DNA of 64,000 nucleotides from Sabellastarte sp. h YS-2021 (GCA_964017235.1 OZ024935.1:87635052-87699051), one strand, 5' to 3'; positions 35,601 through 45,175 are shown, numbered from the stretch's first letter. Notes: generated from the sequence alone by a model not told the origin. Made by a program: numbers and translations.

Positions 35601-37509
35601 ATGAATGAAATATTGTGCACTACAGATTTGTTTTGCAATTCTTTGATGACTTGTTAAATTGTATTAAACAAAGATAACCTGTTGCCTTATAGACTAGACC
35701 GATAAATCTGTTTCTCAGCCAATATTTAACAGATGAATGTATTGATGAGAGCCATATCGCATAAGTATGCAAAAAACATAAACGTCCTGAAGGGCAACAA
35801 ATGGCACACATCCTGACATTAAACATGTACTGGGCTTAGTAGGCCCCCACCTTGAGCATCATGAGCATTTTGGGACAGAAAACTCGGTCTAATATAGACT
35901 AACCACACAAAAATCACTCTTAAACTTTCGAGTCTTCATGAAAAAAAGCATTTATTAAAAATGTAAAATGGCCCAACAAAAATATTTTTAAATTCACAAG
36001 TTTGTCAGGAAAACTTCATAATTCATAGAGGGATTCCCTGCACATTTTCTAGTACGAAATATGATAAGCCTGAAGCTCCATGTTTATCAAGCATACATCA
36101 CACATATGTGCAAGAAATGCATTTATGCCAGAAATTATATTATGAATACTTTATAGGAAAAATTCTGAAAAAAAATTTTGAAATTCATTGAGGAGAACAA
36201 TAACAAGTGCAGTGCTAATAATTTTATGTGAAAGTACAGATAAGTAAAACCTACTAAAACATGGTATCCCATACTCGTCCTTCCATAAGAATCTCGATGT
36301 ATACAGTAAAAATGTACTCATATATACTACCGTGTATGGCAACAACGAGTATATATGGACCCATATACTTAGGAGTCAACAGCGTGTTAATATGGCAAGC
36401 AACTTTGAGAGTCCCCTCTCAAGGCCTTTGATAAAAAATTAAACAAACTATCCTACTGATCTGTCACCCACACCACTGACAAACTTCTGTGATTGAGTGG
36501 CATTACTTCAATGAATACATGTAATAATATAAAATATCATTCACAGGCAAGAATGATAGAAGATTTACGAAGACAGCTGCAAGAGGCTGAGGTGAGATAT
36601 TAGATGACCAGACTGCTTATAGAGACCAATTTATGTTCAAAGGCTGAATGATTCTGAATAATGTTTGTGTGTTGTGTAATTTATGAACTTATTATACAGT
36701 GAATTAGTGTTGTACAAATGTTATTAGGTAAGACTATGTAAGTAACCAGTTTGTTACCCCTGTGTCAGAGCAAATCTTACAGTAGTTGTATGGTTAAGTT
36801 GCACCATTTTGTTTGTCTCCTACAGCAGTAATTGATTGACCTATATTGTATGTATTAGTTTGGCTTTTTCTAACACAAGAAGTTTTTATCCATAGTTAAT
36901 GTGAGTTTTTTGTCACTTTATTAAACATCTTGGTAGGCAGTTATTTAATGTGCGGGCAAGCAGTACATTTCTGTTGTGGACACCATTCTACCACAGGAAT
37001 CAGCCACTCATTTTCCAACTTTGGTTAGGGGGGATATTTTTAAATATTAGGTGTTAGAAGTGAGAGTTTATTCTGCTACCTGTGTACTCCAGAAAGAAAA
37101 TAAAGTATTGTCTTTAAAACTCTTTCTTTTTAGGGGTTGACAAGAATTCATTGGTGATAGTAATGTTTTTTTTTCCAGTAGGGCTCATGCACATATCCTT
37201 CTGGTTTCTGGACTGTATAAATAAAAAGGTAACTATGTTCATTCATAAGAATATATTCAAGTTTCCAAATTAAATTTAAATTGCTTTCAAGAAAAAAAAT
37301 CGATTCTTGGTCAGAAGTGTATATTATATTGCTATTGTGTAAAATATTCAAATTCAAAATAATTTGTCACCGCACCTGATTAGTTTGGGACTTAATGAGG
37401 GCTGGATACTTTTAAACATCAACAAAATTAATTTTTCCTTCATTTTTTAAGCTTCATCTTGTATTATGTTATCAACTTTCAGAATCAAGGTCACTGCAGT
37501 GCACCATGA
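13827..37509 (+). CDS. Ankyrin-repeat / trypsin-like serine peptidase / coiled-coil protein (nine exons found, 5' end missing)
   Basis: Nine exons join in one frame with consensus GT-AG sites: 13827-17693, 19021-19141, 29741-29870, 30802-31472, 32385-32722, 34115-34270, 34684-34728, 36547-36591 and 37483-37509 (TGA). Together they encode 1799 aa. Order: about 30 ankyrin repeats (residues ~25-1200), a helical region, a linker (~1290-1430), a PA-clan trypsin-fold peptidase (~1430-1700), then a coiled coil. Triad: His in VTVGHIL (31157-31159), Asp in FIDLALIPL (31337-31339), Ser in KPGDSGS (32513-32515). KIGVTTKYTEGVIV matches the strand before the Ser motif in intracellular PA peptidases. The residue six before Ser is Phe, not the Asp of true trypsins, so Arg/Lys specificity is not expected. 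No signal peptide is seen in this part. Inference: a cytosolic ankyrin-sensing protease, possibly immune. The ATG at 13704 lies in intron-like sequence and is not taken as the start. Confidence 0.85.
18216..18620 (+). repeat. AGGTCA-rich ~145-bp satellite, about 2.7 units in intron 1
   Basis: The anchor 'tgtaggaagttga' recurs at about 18266, 18410 and 18555 (144-145 bp apart). Each unit contains 'gtgaccttgatttgacct' and 'gtgaccttgacctttaaaat'. The same family lies reversed at 47.5-48.1 kb and as a partial unit near 38.9-39.1 kb. Confidence 0.8.
18740..18850 (+). repeat. Short tandem duplication (~55 bp x 2)
   Basis: 'ttccattgac.agctatact.caataacacattttgcagcttc' occurs twice in a row with few differences. 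Confidence 0.7.
19021..19141 (+). CDS. Linker exon 2
   Basis: It follows the acceptor ccggctagcag and ends GGAG|gtaggt. It reads MRDQILVTAIEKGEYEVASI and on to HGEG, continuing the ankyrin exon in phase 0 and leaving phase 1. The helix-like 'AIEKGEYEVASILAED' resembles a last ankyrin-type helix pair. Confidence 0.75.
19142..19980 (+). other. Start of intron 2, no feature seen
   Basis: Intronic. A 25-bp stretch ('aaatgttgttgctaatat') is duplicated near 19630 and 19676. Otherwise nothing was recognised. Confidence 0.45.
19990..23135 (+). mobile_element. Degenerate DIRS-like (tyrosine-recombinase) retrotransposon in intron 2
   Basis: Pieces appear in the expected order on the plus strand. CFICLQLTANQKEKLKAKNV (about 20085-20145) resembles the Cys motif of DIRS ORF1. 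SLHINILELKAVVLAI (about 21810-21860) is the DIRS RNase H motif. LFTDKSLRPTTIAGYSTAIA (about 22385-22445) is the start of the tyrosine recombinase. KAHDVCSIAASLVFPGSC, FWKSHSSVYFVLLKG and GPAVSAQYVV (about 22960-23130) are its C-terminal box. The recombinase Arg of HDVR is Cys here, and stops and frameshifts are frequent, so the copy is dead. Large parts, including most of the reverse transcriptase, are missing or unrecognisable. Confidence 0.7.
23136..25619 (+). other. Intron 2 sequence, nothing recognised
   Basis: About 2.5 kb of A/T-rich sequence with many stops. It may contain more decayed transposon, but no motif could be supported. Confidence 0.4.
25633..25872 (-). mobile_element. tRNA-like SINE with perfect 13-bp target-site duplication
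   Basis: On the minus strand it begins GGGGCCATGGTGGCGCAG, with a box-A-like TGGCGCAGTGG and a box-B-like GGCGATTCAAACCCC, and ends in an A-rich tail (25633-25660). tctcatgtatgtg flanks it at 25620-25632 and 25873-25885. Such elements are transcribed from the internal RNA polymerase III promoter and mobilised by LINEs. Confidence 0.9.
25890..27630 (+). other. Intron 2 sequence, nothing recognised
   Basis: No gene-like frame or known element was seen. Confidence 0.4.
27640..28460 (+). mobile_element. LINE 3' fragment (CR1/L2/Rex-like C terminus)
   Basis: Translation in shifting frames gives LVNSHLDYCTSLFHSLSSKN, ITRLQNIQNCLAHF, FHWLPIKQCIIFKTI, YDAPKLWNE and FKRQLKTYLF, the usual C-terminal order after the reverse transcriptase in these LINEs. 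Stops and frame changes make it a relic. It may belong to the same broad group as the element at 1-1554, but the two do not overlap. Confidence 0.85.
28480..29445 (+). repeat. Degenerate ~150-bp tandem repeat, about six units
   Basis: 'ccattgagtaaatcacttataact' variants recur at about 28570, 28720, 28870, 29030, 29180 and 29330, with 'agctccataactgagtaatagctac' and 'gtcatggcaaattttcag' between them. Similarity is moderate, so the array is old. Related sequence lies at 44.9-45.2 kb. Confidence 0.7.
29741..29870 (+). CDS. Linker exon 3
   Basis: It lies between acceptor cttttattag and donor ATCAG|gtaggt. It reads GIEPDVMNEELYDLNFEQER and on to FTKTVIR, phase 1 in and phase 2 out, which fits both neighbours exactly. 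The preceding 10.6-kb intron is full of transposons. Confidence 0.8.
30802..31472 (+). CDS. Peptidase exon 4 (catalytic His and Asp)
   Basis: The acceptor is tgttcttacag and the donor GATAG|gtatgt. The first ~75 residues (ESPTYIKGFSRDRQAPKIYL and on) form an unrecognised domain. The N-terminal half of the trypsin fold follows, with catalytic His in VTVGHIL and Asp in FIDLALIPL. About 60 residues separate the two, a long but plausible spacing for an intracellular PA-clan member. Confidence 0.88.
31590..31860 (+). repeat. Direct repeat, two ~120-bp units, in intron 4
   Basis: 'ccctgaaaatttggtgaaaatc' and the following 'aggggtttaatcc' recur about 122 bp apart. Confidence 0.55.
31927..32200 (-). 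mobile_element. LINE reverse transcriptase fragment in intron 4
   Basis: The minus strand reads NVPQASILQPMPFIQYINDN followed by KILIFILFADDTSSFHTSSN and VSLKVSKTHFMKMSKL. These are reverse transcriptase boxes, with the FADD catalytic motif intact. It is a short isolated piece of a CR1/L2/Jockey-like element. Confidence 0.85.
32385..32722 (+). CDS. Peptidase exon 5 (catalytic Ser)
   Basis: The acceptor is gtatgttaaaacag and the donor CTG|gtaagt. It carries GVTTKYTEGVIVAP and KPGDSGSLIIDTENN, the nucleophile loop of the trypsin fold, followed by CAIGLLSAVHTG, the usual strand after the Ser. Phase 1 in, phase 0 out. Confidence 0.9.
32760..34110 (+). other. Intron 5, nothing recognised
   Basis: A/T-rich intronic sequence without a supported feature. 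Confidence 0.45.
34115..36591 (+). CDS. Coiled-coil exons 6-8
   Basis: Exons 34115-34270 (52 codons), 34684-34728 and 36547-36591 (15 codons each) are all phase 0 at both ends. They read QPSENPPQLRIEDRTQNLVN and on to HLSLLDQIERLNITVKMHKE, then NEASLALRIAENSKQ, then ARMIEDLRRQLQEAE: amphipathic, Glu/Arg/Leu-rich, coiled-coil-like. The two 45-nt exons could be skipped without a frameshift. The intron between them contains the 3 x 337-bp array. Confidence 0.75.
34851..35861 (+). repeat. Three tandem copies of a 337-bp unit in intron 7
   Basis: Units start at 34851, 35188 and 35525 (acgctttgtcaattaaggcc) and end ...ccccaccttgagcatca. The three copies look identical by eye, and a 68-aa open frame recurs in each at exactly 337-bp spacing. 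The unit resembles no gene or element recognised here. The open frame is taken as chance. Confidence 0.95.
35862..36546 (+). other. Rest of intron 7, nothing recognised
   Basis: Non-coding sequence. Confidence 0.45.
36592..37482 (+). other. Intron 8, nothing recognised
   Basis: Non-coding sequence between the second 15-codon exon and the terminal exon. Confidence 0.5.
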
Positions 37510-38335
37510 CTCCCTGCAACATAGCTGTGTAGATGGTGTGATAAGACAGACACTATCCCCGTACCAGTGTCACAACAATCACAACCAAATATATGGACTA
37601 CCCAGTCTGCAAATGTATTTATAGCCAATGCTGTTTCTTATTCATTATTTTATTACTGAGCAGTAGACTAAGGGATAAATTAGTCTGCTGGCTGAAATGT
37701 AGAGGAAATGCTAGGTTTCAGTAAAATGAAATCTTTATATCTTACATAGCTGTACATATTGTTTGTATGTAGGGTTGCTAGTTTTGTGTTTTCTCCATTT
37801 AAACTAATCTTGTGAATATAAATGCAACAAAGGCAAGTAGCATATATATTTTTAAATATTTCTGATGTGTTTTGAATCCATGAGGATTAAATTTCATGAT
37901 ATAAATTTGAGCTAGAGGGCCTTGTTATCAAATGATAACTGGTACTTGTGCCCCATTATTTAAAATGATTTTGATTTTTTAAAATGTAAAACACTGCAAT
38001 ATTTTGAATGTTATAAAAAGAAAAGAGATTGCATCCAAAGCCTTATTGCCCACAACTCTGCCAATGCTGTTTCCCTCCAACTGTCAATGTAGTGGCAAGT
38101 AGCTCAAGTTTAGTATAAATAACTGTGAGCTTGAACTGATTTTTGGCTAAACTTGAGCTTGATTCATTTTCTTATGTTTATCTTTGTTAATTCTTTTGTG
38201 TGTGTGTTTTTAAGTGTTACTGGCAAAACTTTAATTTTTGATGGAGAAATTGTAAACTGACACTTTCAGATTAATTATGGATATTTTATGAAAAAAAAAT
38301 TGATATATTTTCAATAAAAGCTTTTAATATTCATA
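37483..38335 (+). other. Terminal exon: last 8 codons plus 3' UTR
   Basis: Acceptor atcaactttcag is followed by NQGHCSAP and TGA at 37507-37509. The A/T-rich 3' UTR ends near the AATAAA at 38313-38318, just before DIRS-like sequence begins. Confidence 0.65.
38313..38318 (+). terminator. Polyadenylation signal AATAAA
   Basis: A canonical hexamer about 800 nt after the stop codon of the ankyrin-peptidase gene, in an A/T-rich context. Confidence 0.5.
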
Positions 38336-38339
38336 TGAT

Positions 38340-38880
38340 GGGGAAATTCTGTCCAAGTTGCAACTTGTACGGGCTTTTTGTACGAGTTGCATCTTGTACA
38401 AAATTTCTTTATATTGTGTTAATACATCCTATCCAATGGACAATTCCTTTACTGGTCGGCGCGACCAGTCCCGCCAAATGCCAGAAAAAGATGTATTGTA
38501 TGTACTACCGGCAGGACCAGTCACAGAGTGTGCATTTGCTAGGTGGCACATTGTATTTCCTTTCTGTCTAGACAGTGTCATGTCATAGTATCTTTTTCGT
38601 TTGGTGCATGGGGTGTGCAGACGTGTTTTCTACAGAGAGACGTTTTGACGTGTTGCTGATTTTTTCGGGTTTTTGAAGCACTAATCATCATGTCGTCCCC
38701 AGGACAGAAGAGGGGCACGTTATGGCCATATTTGATGGTCACTTGAAGTGTGCAAGATGTCAGGACAAGGGGGTTGGAGAAGACAACTGCGTTCTTAAGA
38801 AAGACTGTCCTATATGTAAAGCATTTACACCAGAGCAGGTCCAACCAGTGTGGGAAATTTGTTAAAAATTACTGCAGGCC
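38340..38880 (+). mobile_element. DIRS-like element, 5' fragment with start of gag ORF
   Basis: After palindromic sequence (ttgtacgggctttttgtac) there is a start-like MSSPGQKRGT. One frameshift later comes YGHIFDGHLKCARCQDKG and then CVLKKDCPICKAFTPEQVQ, which resemble the Cys motifs of DIRS ORF1. Sequence similarity stops at about 38870, where a satellite-like unit begins. Confidence 0.5.
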
Positions 38881-38899
38881 CACAGGACCTGCTACACCT

Positions 38900-39120
38900 A
38901 TTAGTTGTAAGCCCAGCTTGAAAGATGCAGGTCTTGGTAGGGACATGGGTTGGGAATTATAGGTGTGCAGTGTCATGGTGTGACCTTGATTTGACCTTTG
39001 ATCTTGCTGTAGTAACCTTGGCATTTAAAATTTTGTCCAGGCAATATCTCTGAAACCGTAAATTGTAGGAAGTTGATAGTTGGTAGGGACATTGTTTAGG
39101 GTTTGTAGGTGTGCATCATA
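38900..39120 (+). repeat. Partial units of the AGGTCA-rich ~145-bp satellite
   Basis: 'tgtgaccttgatttgacctttgatc' and 'tgtaggaagttgatagttggtagg' match the family at 18.2 and 47.5 kb. Confidence 0.7.
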
Positions 39121-39489
39121 ATTAAGCGTCCCTTGAAAAGGGGACGCTTATTGGTTTCACCCCTGGTTTTCAGTCAGCCGCCGCATTATCGTCTCCCTTG
39201 AATATCTCCCTTGTTATTAGGCCTATCCAAATGATATTTGGTAGTTATCTTCTATAGGTGTGGGAAAATTTTTTGACAGGCATACATTTGACCTTTGACC
39301 TTTATCAAGGTCACATTATCAAAAATTCAAAAAAAAATTTACTTCCTTTTCACTAGATTTCCTCAGAAAGTACTGGGTGTGGGTCAACCAAATTTGGTAT
39401 GCACATTCCTGACAGAAGAATCTAGGCGCCAGTCGATACTGGGATCAATCGGGCCATAAATGACCGATTGACGGGCGATTGATTATAAG

Positions 39490-42400
39490 TTCATAAAAAT
39501 TTTGCTAAGATTAAGTCTTGAACTCGCTTATTATTGGTCCTAGAGGTTTGGGATGGTATACCAACATATAGGAAATCATGTGCTGGGAATCTTCTGGTGT
39601 GGCCAGATTTGACCATCGGCCCCTCATTCAAGGTAAAACGAGGATAGGCAAAGTTTAAAGTGCTTATAACTCGCTTATTATTGGTCCTAGAGGTTTGGGA
39701 TGGTATACCAACATATAGGAAACCATGGGCTGGGAATCTTTTGGTGTGGTCAGATTTGACCTTGGGCTTCTTCTTCAGGGTCAAACGAGGATAGCCAAAC
39801 ATAAAAGTGCTTATAACTCGCTTATTATTTGTCCTACAGGTTTGGGATGGTAAACGAACATGTAGGAAATCCTGGGCTAGGAATCTTCTGGTGTGGTTGG
39901 ATTAGACCTTGGGCCTCTCCTTCAAGGTCAAACGAGCATAGCCAAACTTAAAAGTGCTTATAACTCGCTTATTATTGGTCCTAGAGGTTTGGGGTGGTAA
40001 ACCAACATATAGGAAATCATGGGCTGGGAATCTTTTGGTGTGGTAGGATTTGACCTTGGGCCTCTTCTTCAAGGTCAAACGAGGATAGCCAAACATAAAA
40101 ATGCTTATAACTCGCTTATTATTGGTCCTAGAGCTTTGGGATAGTAAACCAACATGTAGGAAATCATGGGCTGGGAATCTTCTGGTGTGGTCGCATTTGA
40201 CCTTAGGCCTCTCCTTCAAGGTCAAACGAGCATAGCCAAACTGAAAAGTGCTTATAACTCGCTTATTATTGGTCCAAGAGGTTTGGGATGGTATAGCAAC
40301 ATATAGGAAATCCTGGGCTGGGAATCTTCTAGTGTGGTCAGATTTGACCTTGGGCCTCTCCTTCAAGGTCAAACGAGCATAGCCAAACTTAAAAGTGCTT
40401 ATAACTCGCTTATTATTGGTCCTAGAGGTTTGGGATGGTAAACCAACATGTAGGAAATCATGGGCTGGGAATCTTTTGGTGTGGTCCGATTTGACCTTGG
40501 GACTCTCCTTCAAGGTCAAACGAGCATAGCCAAACTGAAAAGTGCTTATAACTCGCTTATTATTAGTCCTAGAAGTTTGTGATGGTATACCAACATGTAG
40601 GAAATCATGTGCTGGGAATCATCTGGTGTGGTCGGATTTGACCTTGGGCCCCTCCTTCAGGTCAAACGAGCATATCCAAACTTAAAAGTGCTTATAACTC
40701 GCTTATTATTGGTCCTAGAGGTTTCGGATGGTATACCAACATATAGGAAATCATGTGCTGGGAATCTTTTGGTTTGGTCGGATTTGACCTTGGGCCTCTC
40801 CTTCCAAGTCAAACGAGCATAGCCAAACTTAAAAGTGCTTATAACTCGCTTATTATTAGTCCTAGAGGTTTGGGATGGTAAACCAACATATAGCAAATCA
40901 TGGGCTTGGAATCTGGTGGTGTGGTCGGATTTGACCTTGGGCCCCTCGTTAAAGGTCAAACAAGCATAGCCAAACTTAAAAGTGCTTATAACTCGCTTAT
41001 TATTGGTCCTAGAGGTTTGGGATGGTATACCAACATATAGGAAATCATGGGCTGGGAATCTTTTGGTGTGGTCGGATTTGACCTTGGGCCTCTTTTTCAA
41101 GGTCAAACGAGGATAGCCAAACATAAAAGTGCTTATAACTCGCTTATTATTGGTCCGAGAGGTTTGGGATGGTAAACCAACATGTAGGAAATCATGGGCT
41201 GGGAATCTTCTGGTGTTGTCGGATTTGACCTTGGGCCTCTCCTTCAAGGTCAAACGAGCATAGCCAAACTTAAAAGTGCTTATAACTTGCTTATTGTTGG
41301 TCCCAGAGGTTTGGGATGGTAAACCAACATGTAGGAAATCATGGGCTGGGAATATTTTGGTGTGGCCCGATTTCACCTTGGGCCTCTCCTTCAAGGTCAA
41401 ACGAGCATAGCCAAACTGAAAAGTGATTATAACTCGCTTATTATTAGTCCTAGAGGTTTGGGATGGTATACCAACATATAGGAAATCATGTGCTGGGAAT
41501 CTTTTGGTGTGGTCGGATTTGACCTTGGGCCCCTCGTTCAAGGTCAAACGAGCATAGCCAAACTTAAAAGTGCTTACATCTCGCTTATTATTGGTCCTAG
41601 GGGTTTGTGATGGTATACCAACATGTAGGAAATCATGGGCTGAGAATCTTTTGGTGTGGTCAGATTTGACCTTGGGCCTCTTCTTCAAGGTCAAACGAGG
41701 ATATCCAAACATAAAAATGCTTATAACTCGCTTATTATTGGTCCTTGAGCTTTGGCATGGTAAACCAACATGTAGGAAATCATGGGCTGGGAATCTTCTG
41801 GTGTTGTCGCATTTGACCTTGGGCCTCTACTTCAAGGTCAAACGAGCATAACCAAACTGAAAAGTGCTTACAACTTGCTTATTATTGGTCCTAGAGGTTT
41901 GGGATGGGATACCAACATATAGGAAATTATGTGCTGGGAATCTTCTGGTGTGGTCGGATTTGACCTTGGGCCTCTCCTTCAAGGTCAAATGAGCATAACC
42001 AAACTTAAAAGTGCTTATAACTCGCTTATTATTGGTCCTAGAGGTTTGGGATGGTATACCAACATATAGGAAATCATGGGCTGGGAATCTTCTGGTGTTG
42101 TCAGATTTGACCTTGTGCCCCTCGTTCAAGGACAAATGAGGATAGCCAAACTTAAAAGTGCTTATAACTCACCTATTATTGGTCCTAGAGGTTTGGGATG
42201 GTATACCAACATATGGAAAATCATGGGCTGGGAATCTTTTGGTGTGGTCAGATTTGACCTTGGGCCTCTCCTTCAAGGTGAAACGAAGATAGCCAAACTT
42301 AAAAGTGCTTATAACTCGCTTATTATTGGTCCTAGAGGTTTGTGATGGTAAACCAACGTGTAGGAAATCATGGGCTTGGAATCTTTTGGTGTAGTCAGAT

Positions 42401-44365
42401 TTGACCATGGGCCTCTTCTTCAAGGTCAAACGAAGATAGCCAAACTTAAAAGTGCTTATAACTCCCTTATTATTGGTCCTAGAGGTTTGTGATGGTAAAC
42501 CAACATGTAGGAAATCATGGGCTGGGAATCTTCTGGTGTGATGAGATTTGACCTTGGGCCTCTCCTTCAAGGTCAAACGAGTATAACCAAACTTAAAAGT
42601 GCTTATAACTCGCTTATTATTGGTCCTAGAGGTTTGGGATGGTAAACCAACAGGTAGGAAATCATGGGCTGGGAATCTTCTGGTGTGGTCGGATTTGACC
42701 TTGGGCCTCTTTTTCAAGGTCAAACGAGGATAGCCAAACATAAAAGTGCTTATAACTCGCTTATTATTGGTCCGAGAGGTTTGGGATGGTAAACCAACAT
42801 GTAGGAAATCATGGGCTGGGAATCTTCTGGTGTTGTCGGATTTGACCTTGGGCCTCTCCTTCAAGGTCAAACGAGCATAGCCAAACTTAAAAGTGCTTAT
42901 AACTTGCTTATTGTTGGTCCCAGAGGTTTGGGATGGTAAACCAACATGTAGGAAATCATGGGCTGGGAATATTTTGGTGTGGCCCGATTTCACCTTGGGC
43001 CTCTCCTTCAAGGTCAAACGAGCATAGCCAAACTGAAAAGTGATTATAACTCGCTTATTATTAGTCCTAGAGGTTTGGGATGGTATACCAACATATAGGA
43101 AATCATGTGCTGGGAATCTTTTGGTGTGGTCGGATTTGACCTTGGGCCCCTCGTTCAAGGTCAAACGAGCATAGCCAAACTTAAAAGTGCTTACATCTCG
43201 CTTATTATTGGTCCTAGGGGTTTGTGATGGTATACCAACATGTAGGAAATCATGGGCTGAGAATCTTTTGGTGTGGTCAGATTTGACCTTGGGCCTCTTC
43301 TTCAAGGTCAAACGAGGATATCCAAACATAAAAATGCTTATAACTCGCTTATTATTGGTCCTTGAGCTTTGGCATGGTAAACCAACATGTAGGAAATCAT
43401 GGGCTGGGAATCTTCTGGTGTTGTCGCATTTGACCTTGGGCCTCTACTTCAAGGTCAAACGAGCATAACCAAACTGAAAAGTGCTTACAACTTGCTTATT
43501 ATTGGTCCTAGAGGTTTGGGATGGGATACCAACATATAGGAAATTATGTGCTGGGAATCTTCTGGTGTGGTCGGATTTGACCTTGGGCCTCTCCTTCAAG
43601 GTCAAATGAGCATAACCAAACTTAAAAGTGCTTATAACTCGCTTATTATTGGTCCTAGAGGTTTGGGATGGTATACCAACATATAGGAAATCATGGGCTG
43701 GGAATCTTCTGGTGTTGTCAGATTTGACCTTGTGCCCCTCGTTCAAGGACAAATGAGGATAGCCAAACTTAAAAGTGCTTATAACTCACCTATTATTGGT
43801 CCTAGAGGTTTGGGATGGTATACCAACATATGGAAAATCATGGGCTGGGAATCTTTTGGTGTGGTCAGATTTGACCTTGGGCCTCTCCTTCAAGGTGAAA
43901 CGAAGATAGCCAAACTTAAAAGTGCTTATAACTCGCTTATTATTGGTCCTAGAGGTTTGTGATGGTAAACCAACGTGTAGGAAATCATGGGCTTGGAATC
44001 TTTTGGTGTAGTCAGATTTGACCATGGGCCTCTTCTTCAAGGTCAAACGAAGATAGCCAAACTTAAAAGTGCTTATAACTCCCTTATTATTGGTCCTAGA
44101 GGTTTGTGATGGTAAACCAACATGTAGGAAATCATGGGCTGGGAATCTTCTGGTGTGATGAGATTTGACCTTGGGCCTCTCCTTCAAGGTCAAACGAGTA
44201 TAACCAAACTTAAAAGTGCTTATAACTCGCTTATTATTGGTCCTAGAGGTTTGGGATGGTAAACCAACAGGTAGGAAATCATGGGCTGGGAATCTTCTGG
44301 TGTGGTCGGATTTGACCTTGGCCCTCTCCTTCAAGGTCAAGCCAGCATAGCCAAACCTAAACGTG
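39490..44365 (+). repeat. 147-bp satellite array, about 33 monomers
   Basis: 'cgcttattattggtcctagag' recurs every 147 bp (39525, 39672, 39819 and on). Because 147 is 49 codons, both strands stay open for long stretches (386 and 351 codons on the minus strand with a 49-aa repeat). There is no start context, splice signal or sign of codon constraint, and some monomers carry stops. Each monomer holds an inverted pair TTTGACCTT...AAGGTCAAA spaced by 13 nt. The array contains a higher-order duplication (41075-44308). It is read as non-coding satellite. Confidence 0.95.
41075..44308 (+). repeat. Higher-order repeat: two tandem copies of an 11-monomer block (1617 bp each)
   Basis: Open frames at 41570-41851, 41827-42135 and 42076-42345 recur at 43187-43468, 43444-43752 and 43693-43962 with identical peptides. 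The shift is exactly 1617 bp, or 11 x 147. Monomers within a block differ clearly, while the blocks are nearly identical, which is the mark of higher-order satellite amplification. Confidence 0.9.
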
Positions 44366-44909
44366 CTTCTTCTACTTTGCAGCTGAAAACACACAGTCAG
44401 CTGATACAGAACCCGTTCACAGGCACTGATTGCTTTTTTCGTTTTAAGGTCACTCTTGTGACCCTAACATGGTCCTTTCAGGATTATTTCTCTTCACCAA
44501 TAACATTTACCTCTTCACATTGGTCCTTTAGCATTTCATATAAAACTTAAAAGCTGTAGGGACACTTTGTTTTTGTCTAGTTTTTATGTAAGCTGAAGCA
44601 TCTGCGTGAACAACTTCTCCTCCAAAACTACAAGGCCTAGAGACATGCTGTTTTTTAAAAGATACCTTATCTATCGAGGATGAAAAAATGTTCAAGGCAT
44701 GCAAATCTGTTTGTCTGTTTGCTAGAGCCATTACAAGGGAGGTACCCCCACTAAAGCGTGAAAATTTCAACACTTTATCACAATTTTCTCAGTGACTATT
44801 GCAGGAATTTCTCCCATATCTTGCATATATGTACTACACCACAAGTAGATTCCCTTGTGTGAGTGTCAGACCTGGATCTTTCTTAATTATTTTTTATGAA
44901 TTTTTAAAG

Positions 44910-45175
44910 TAATTTTAATGCATTAAAATTAATGAAATCATGCACTAAATCAACTATAACTTGAAAAGTATTGCATTTAGAGCAGTTTGTTAAAATATGT
45001 TATTCAGCTACTTTTTCCATAGCTACAACATGGTGAGTAACTTGGGTGTCTCTCTCAATAGCTAAGTCAGTAATAGCTACTTTTGGACTTTTCAGTAACT
45101 TCCATCATGAGTAAAATCACTTGTAACTTGAAAACTATTGCATTTAGAGAATTTTGTGTAAATATGAGTAAGTGC
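44910..45175 (+). repeat. Outlying ~150-bp tandem repeat, about two units
   Basis: 'cttgaaaagtattgcatttagag...cagctactttttccatagctac' and 'atgagtaaaatcacttgtaacttg' match the degenerate repeat at 28.5-29.4 kb. Confidence 0.6.

Noticed and set aside
34946..35826. Three identical 68-aa minus-strand open frames
   Set aside because: They are copies of one chance frame within an intronic 337-bp tandem repeat, with no domain and no expression signal.
40657..43329. Long minus-strand open frames as real genes
   Set aside because: They follow from a 147-bp satellite whose length is divisible by three. The other strand is open too, some monomers have stops, and there is no gene context.
39490..44365. 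CRISPR-like array
   Set aside because: Repeats are contiguous 147-bp monomers with no unique spacers, in a eukaryotic genome.
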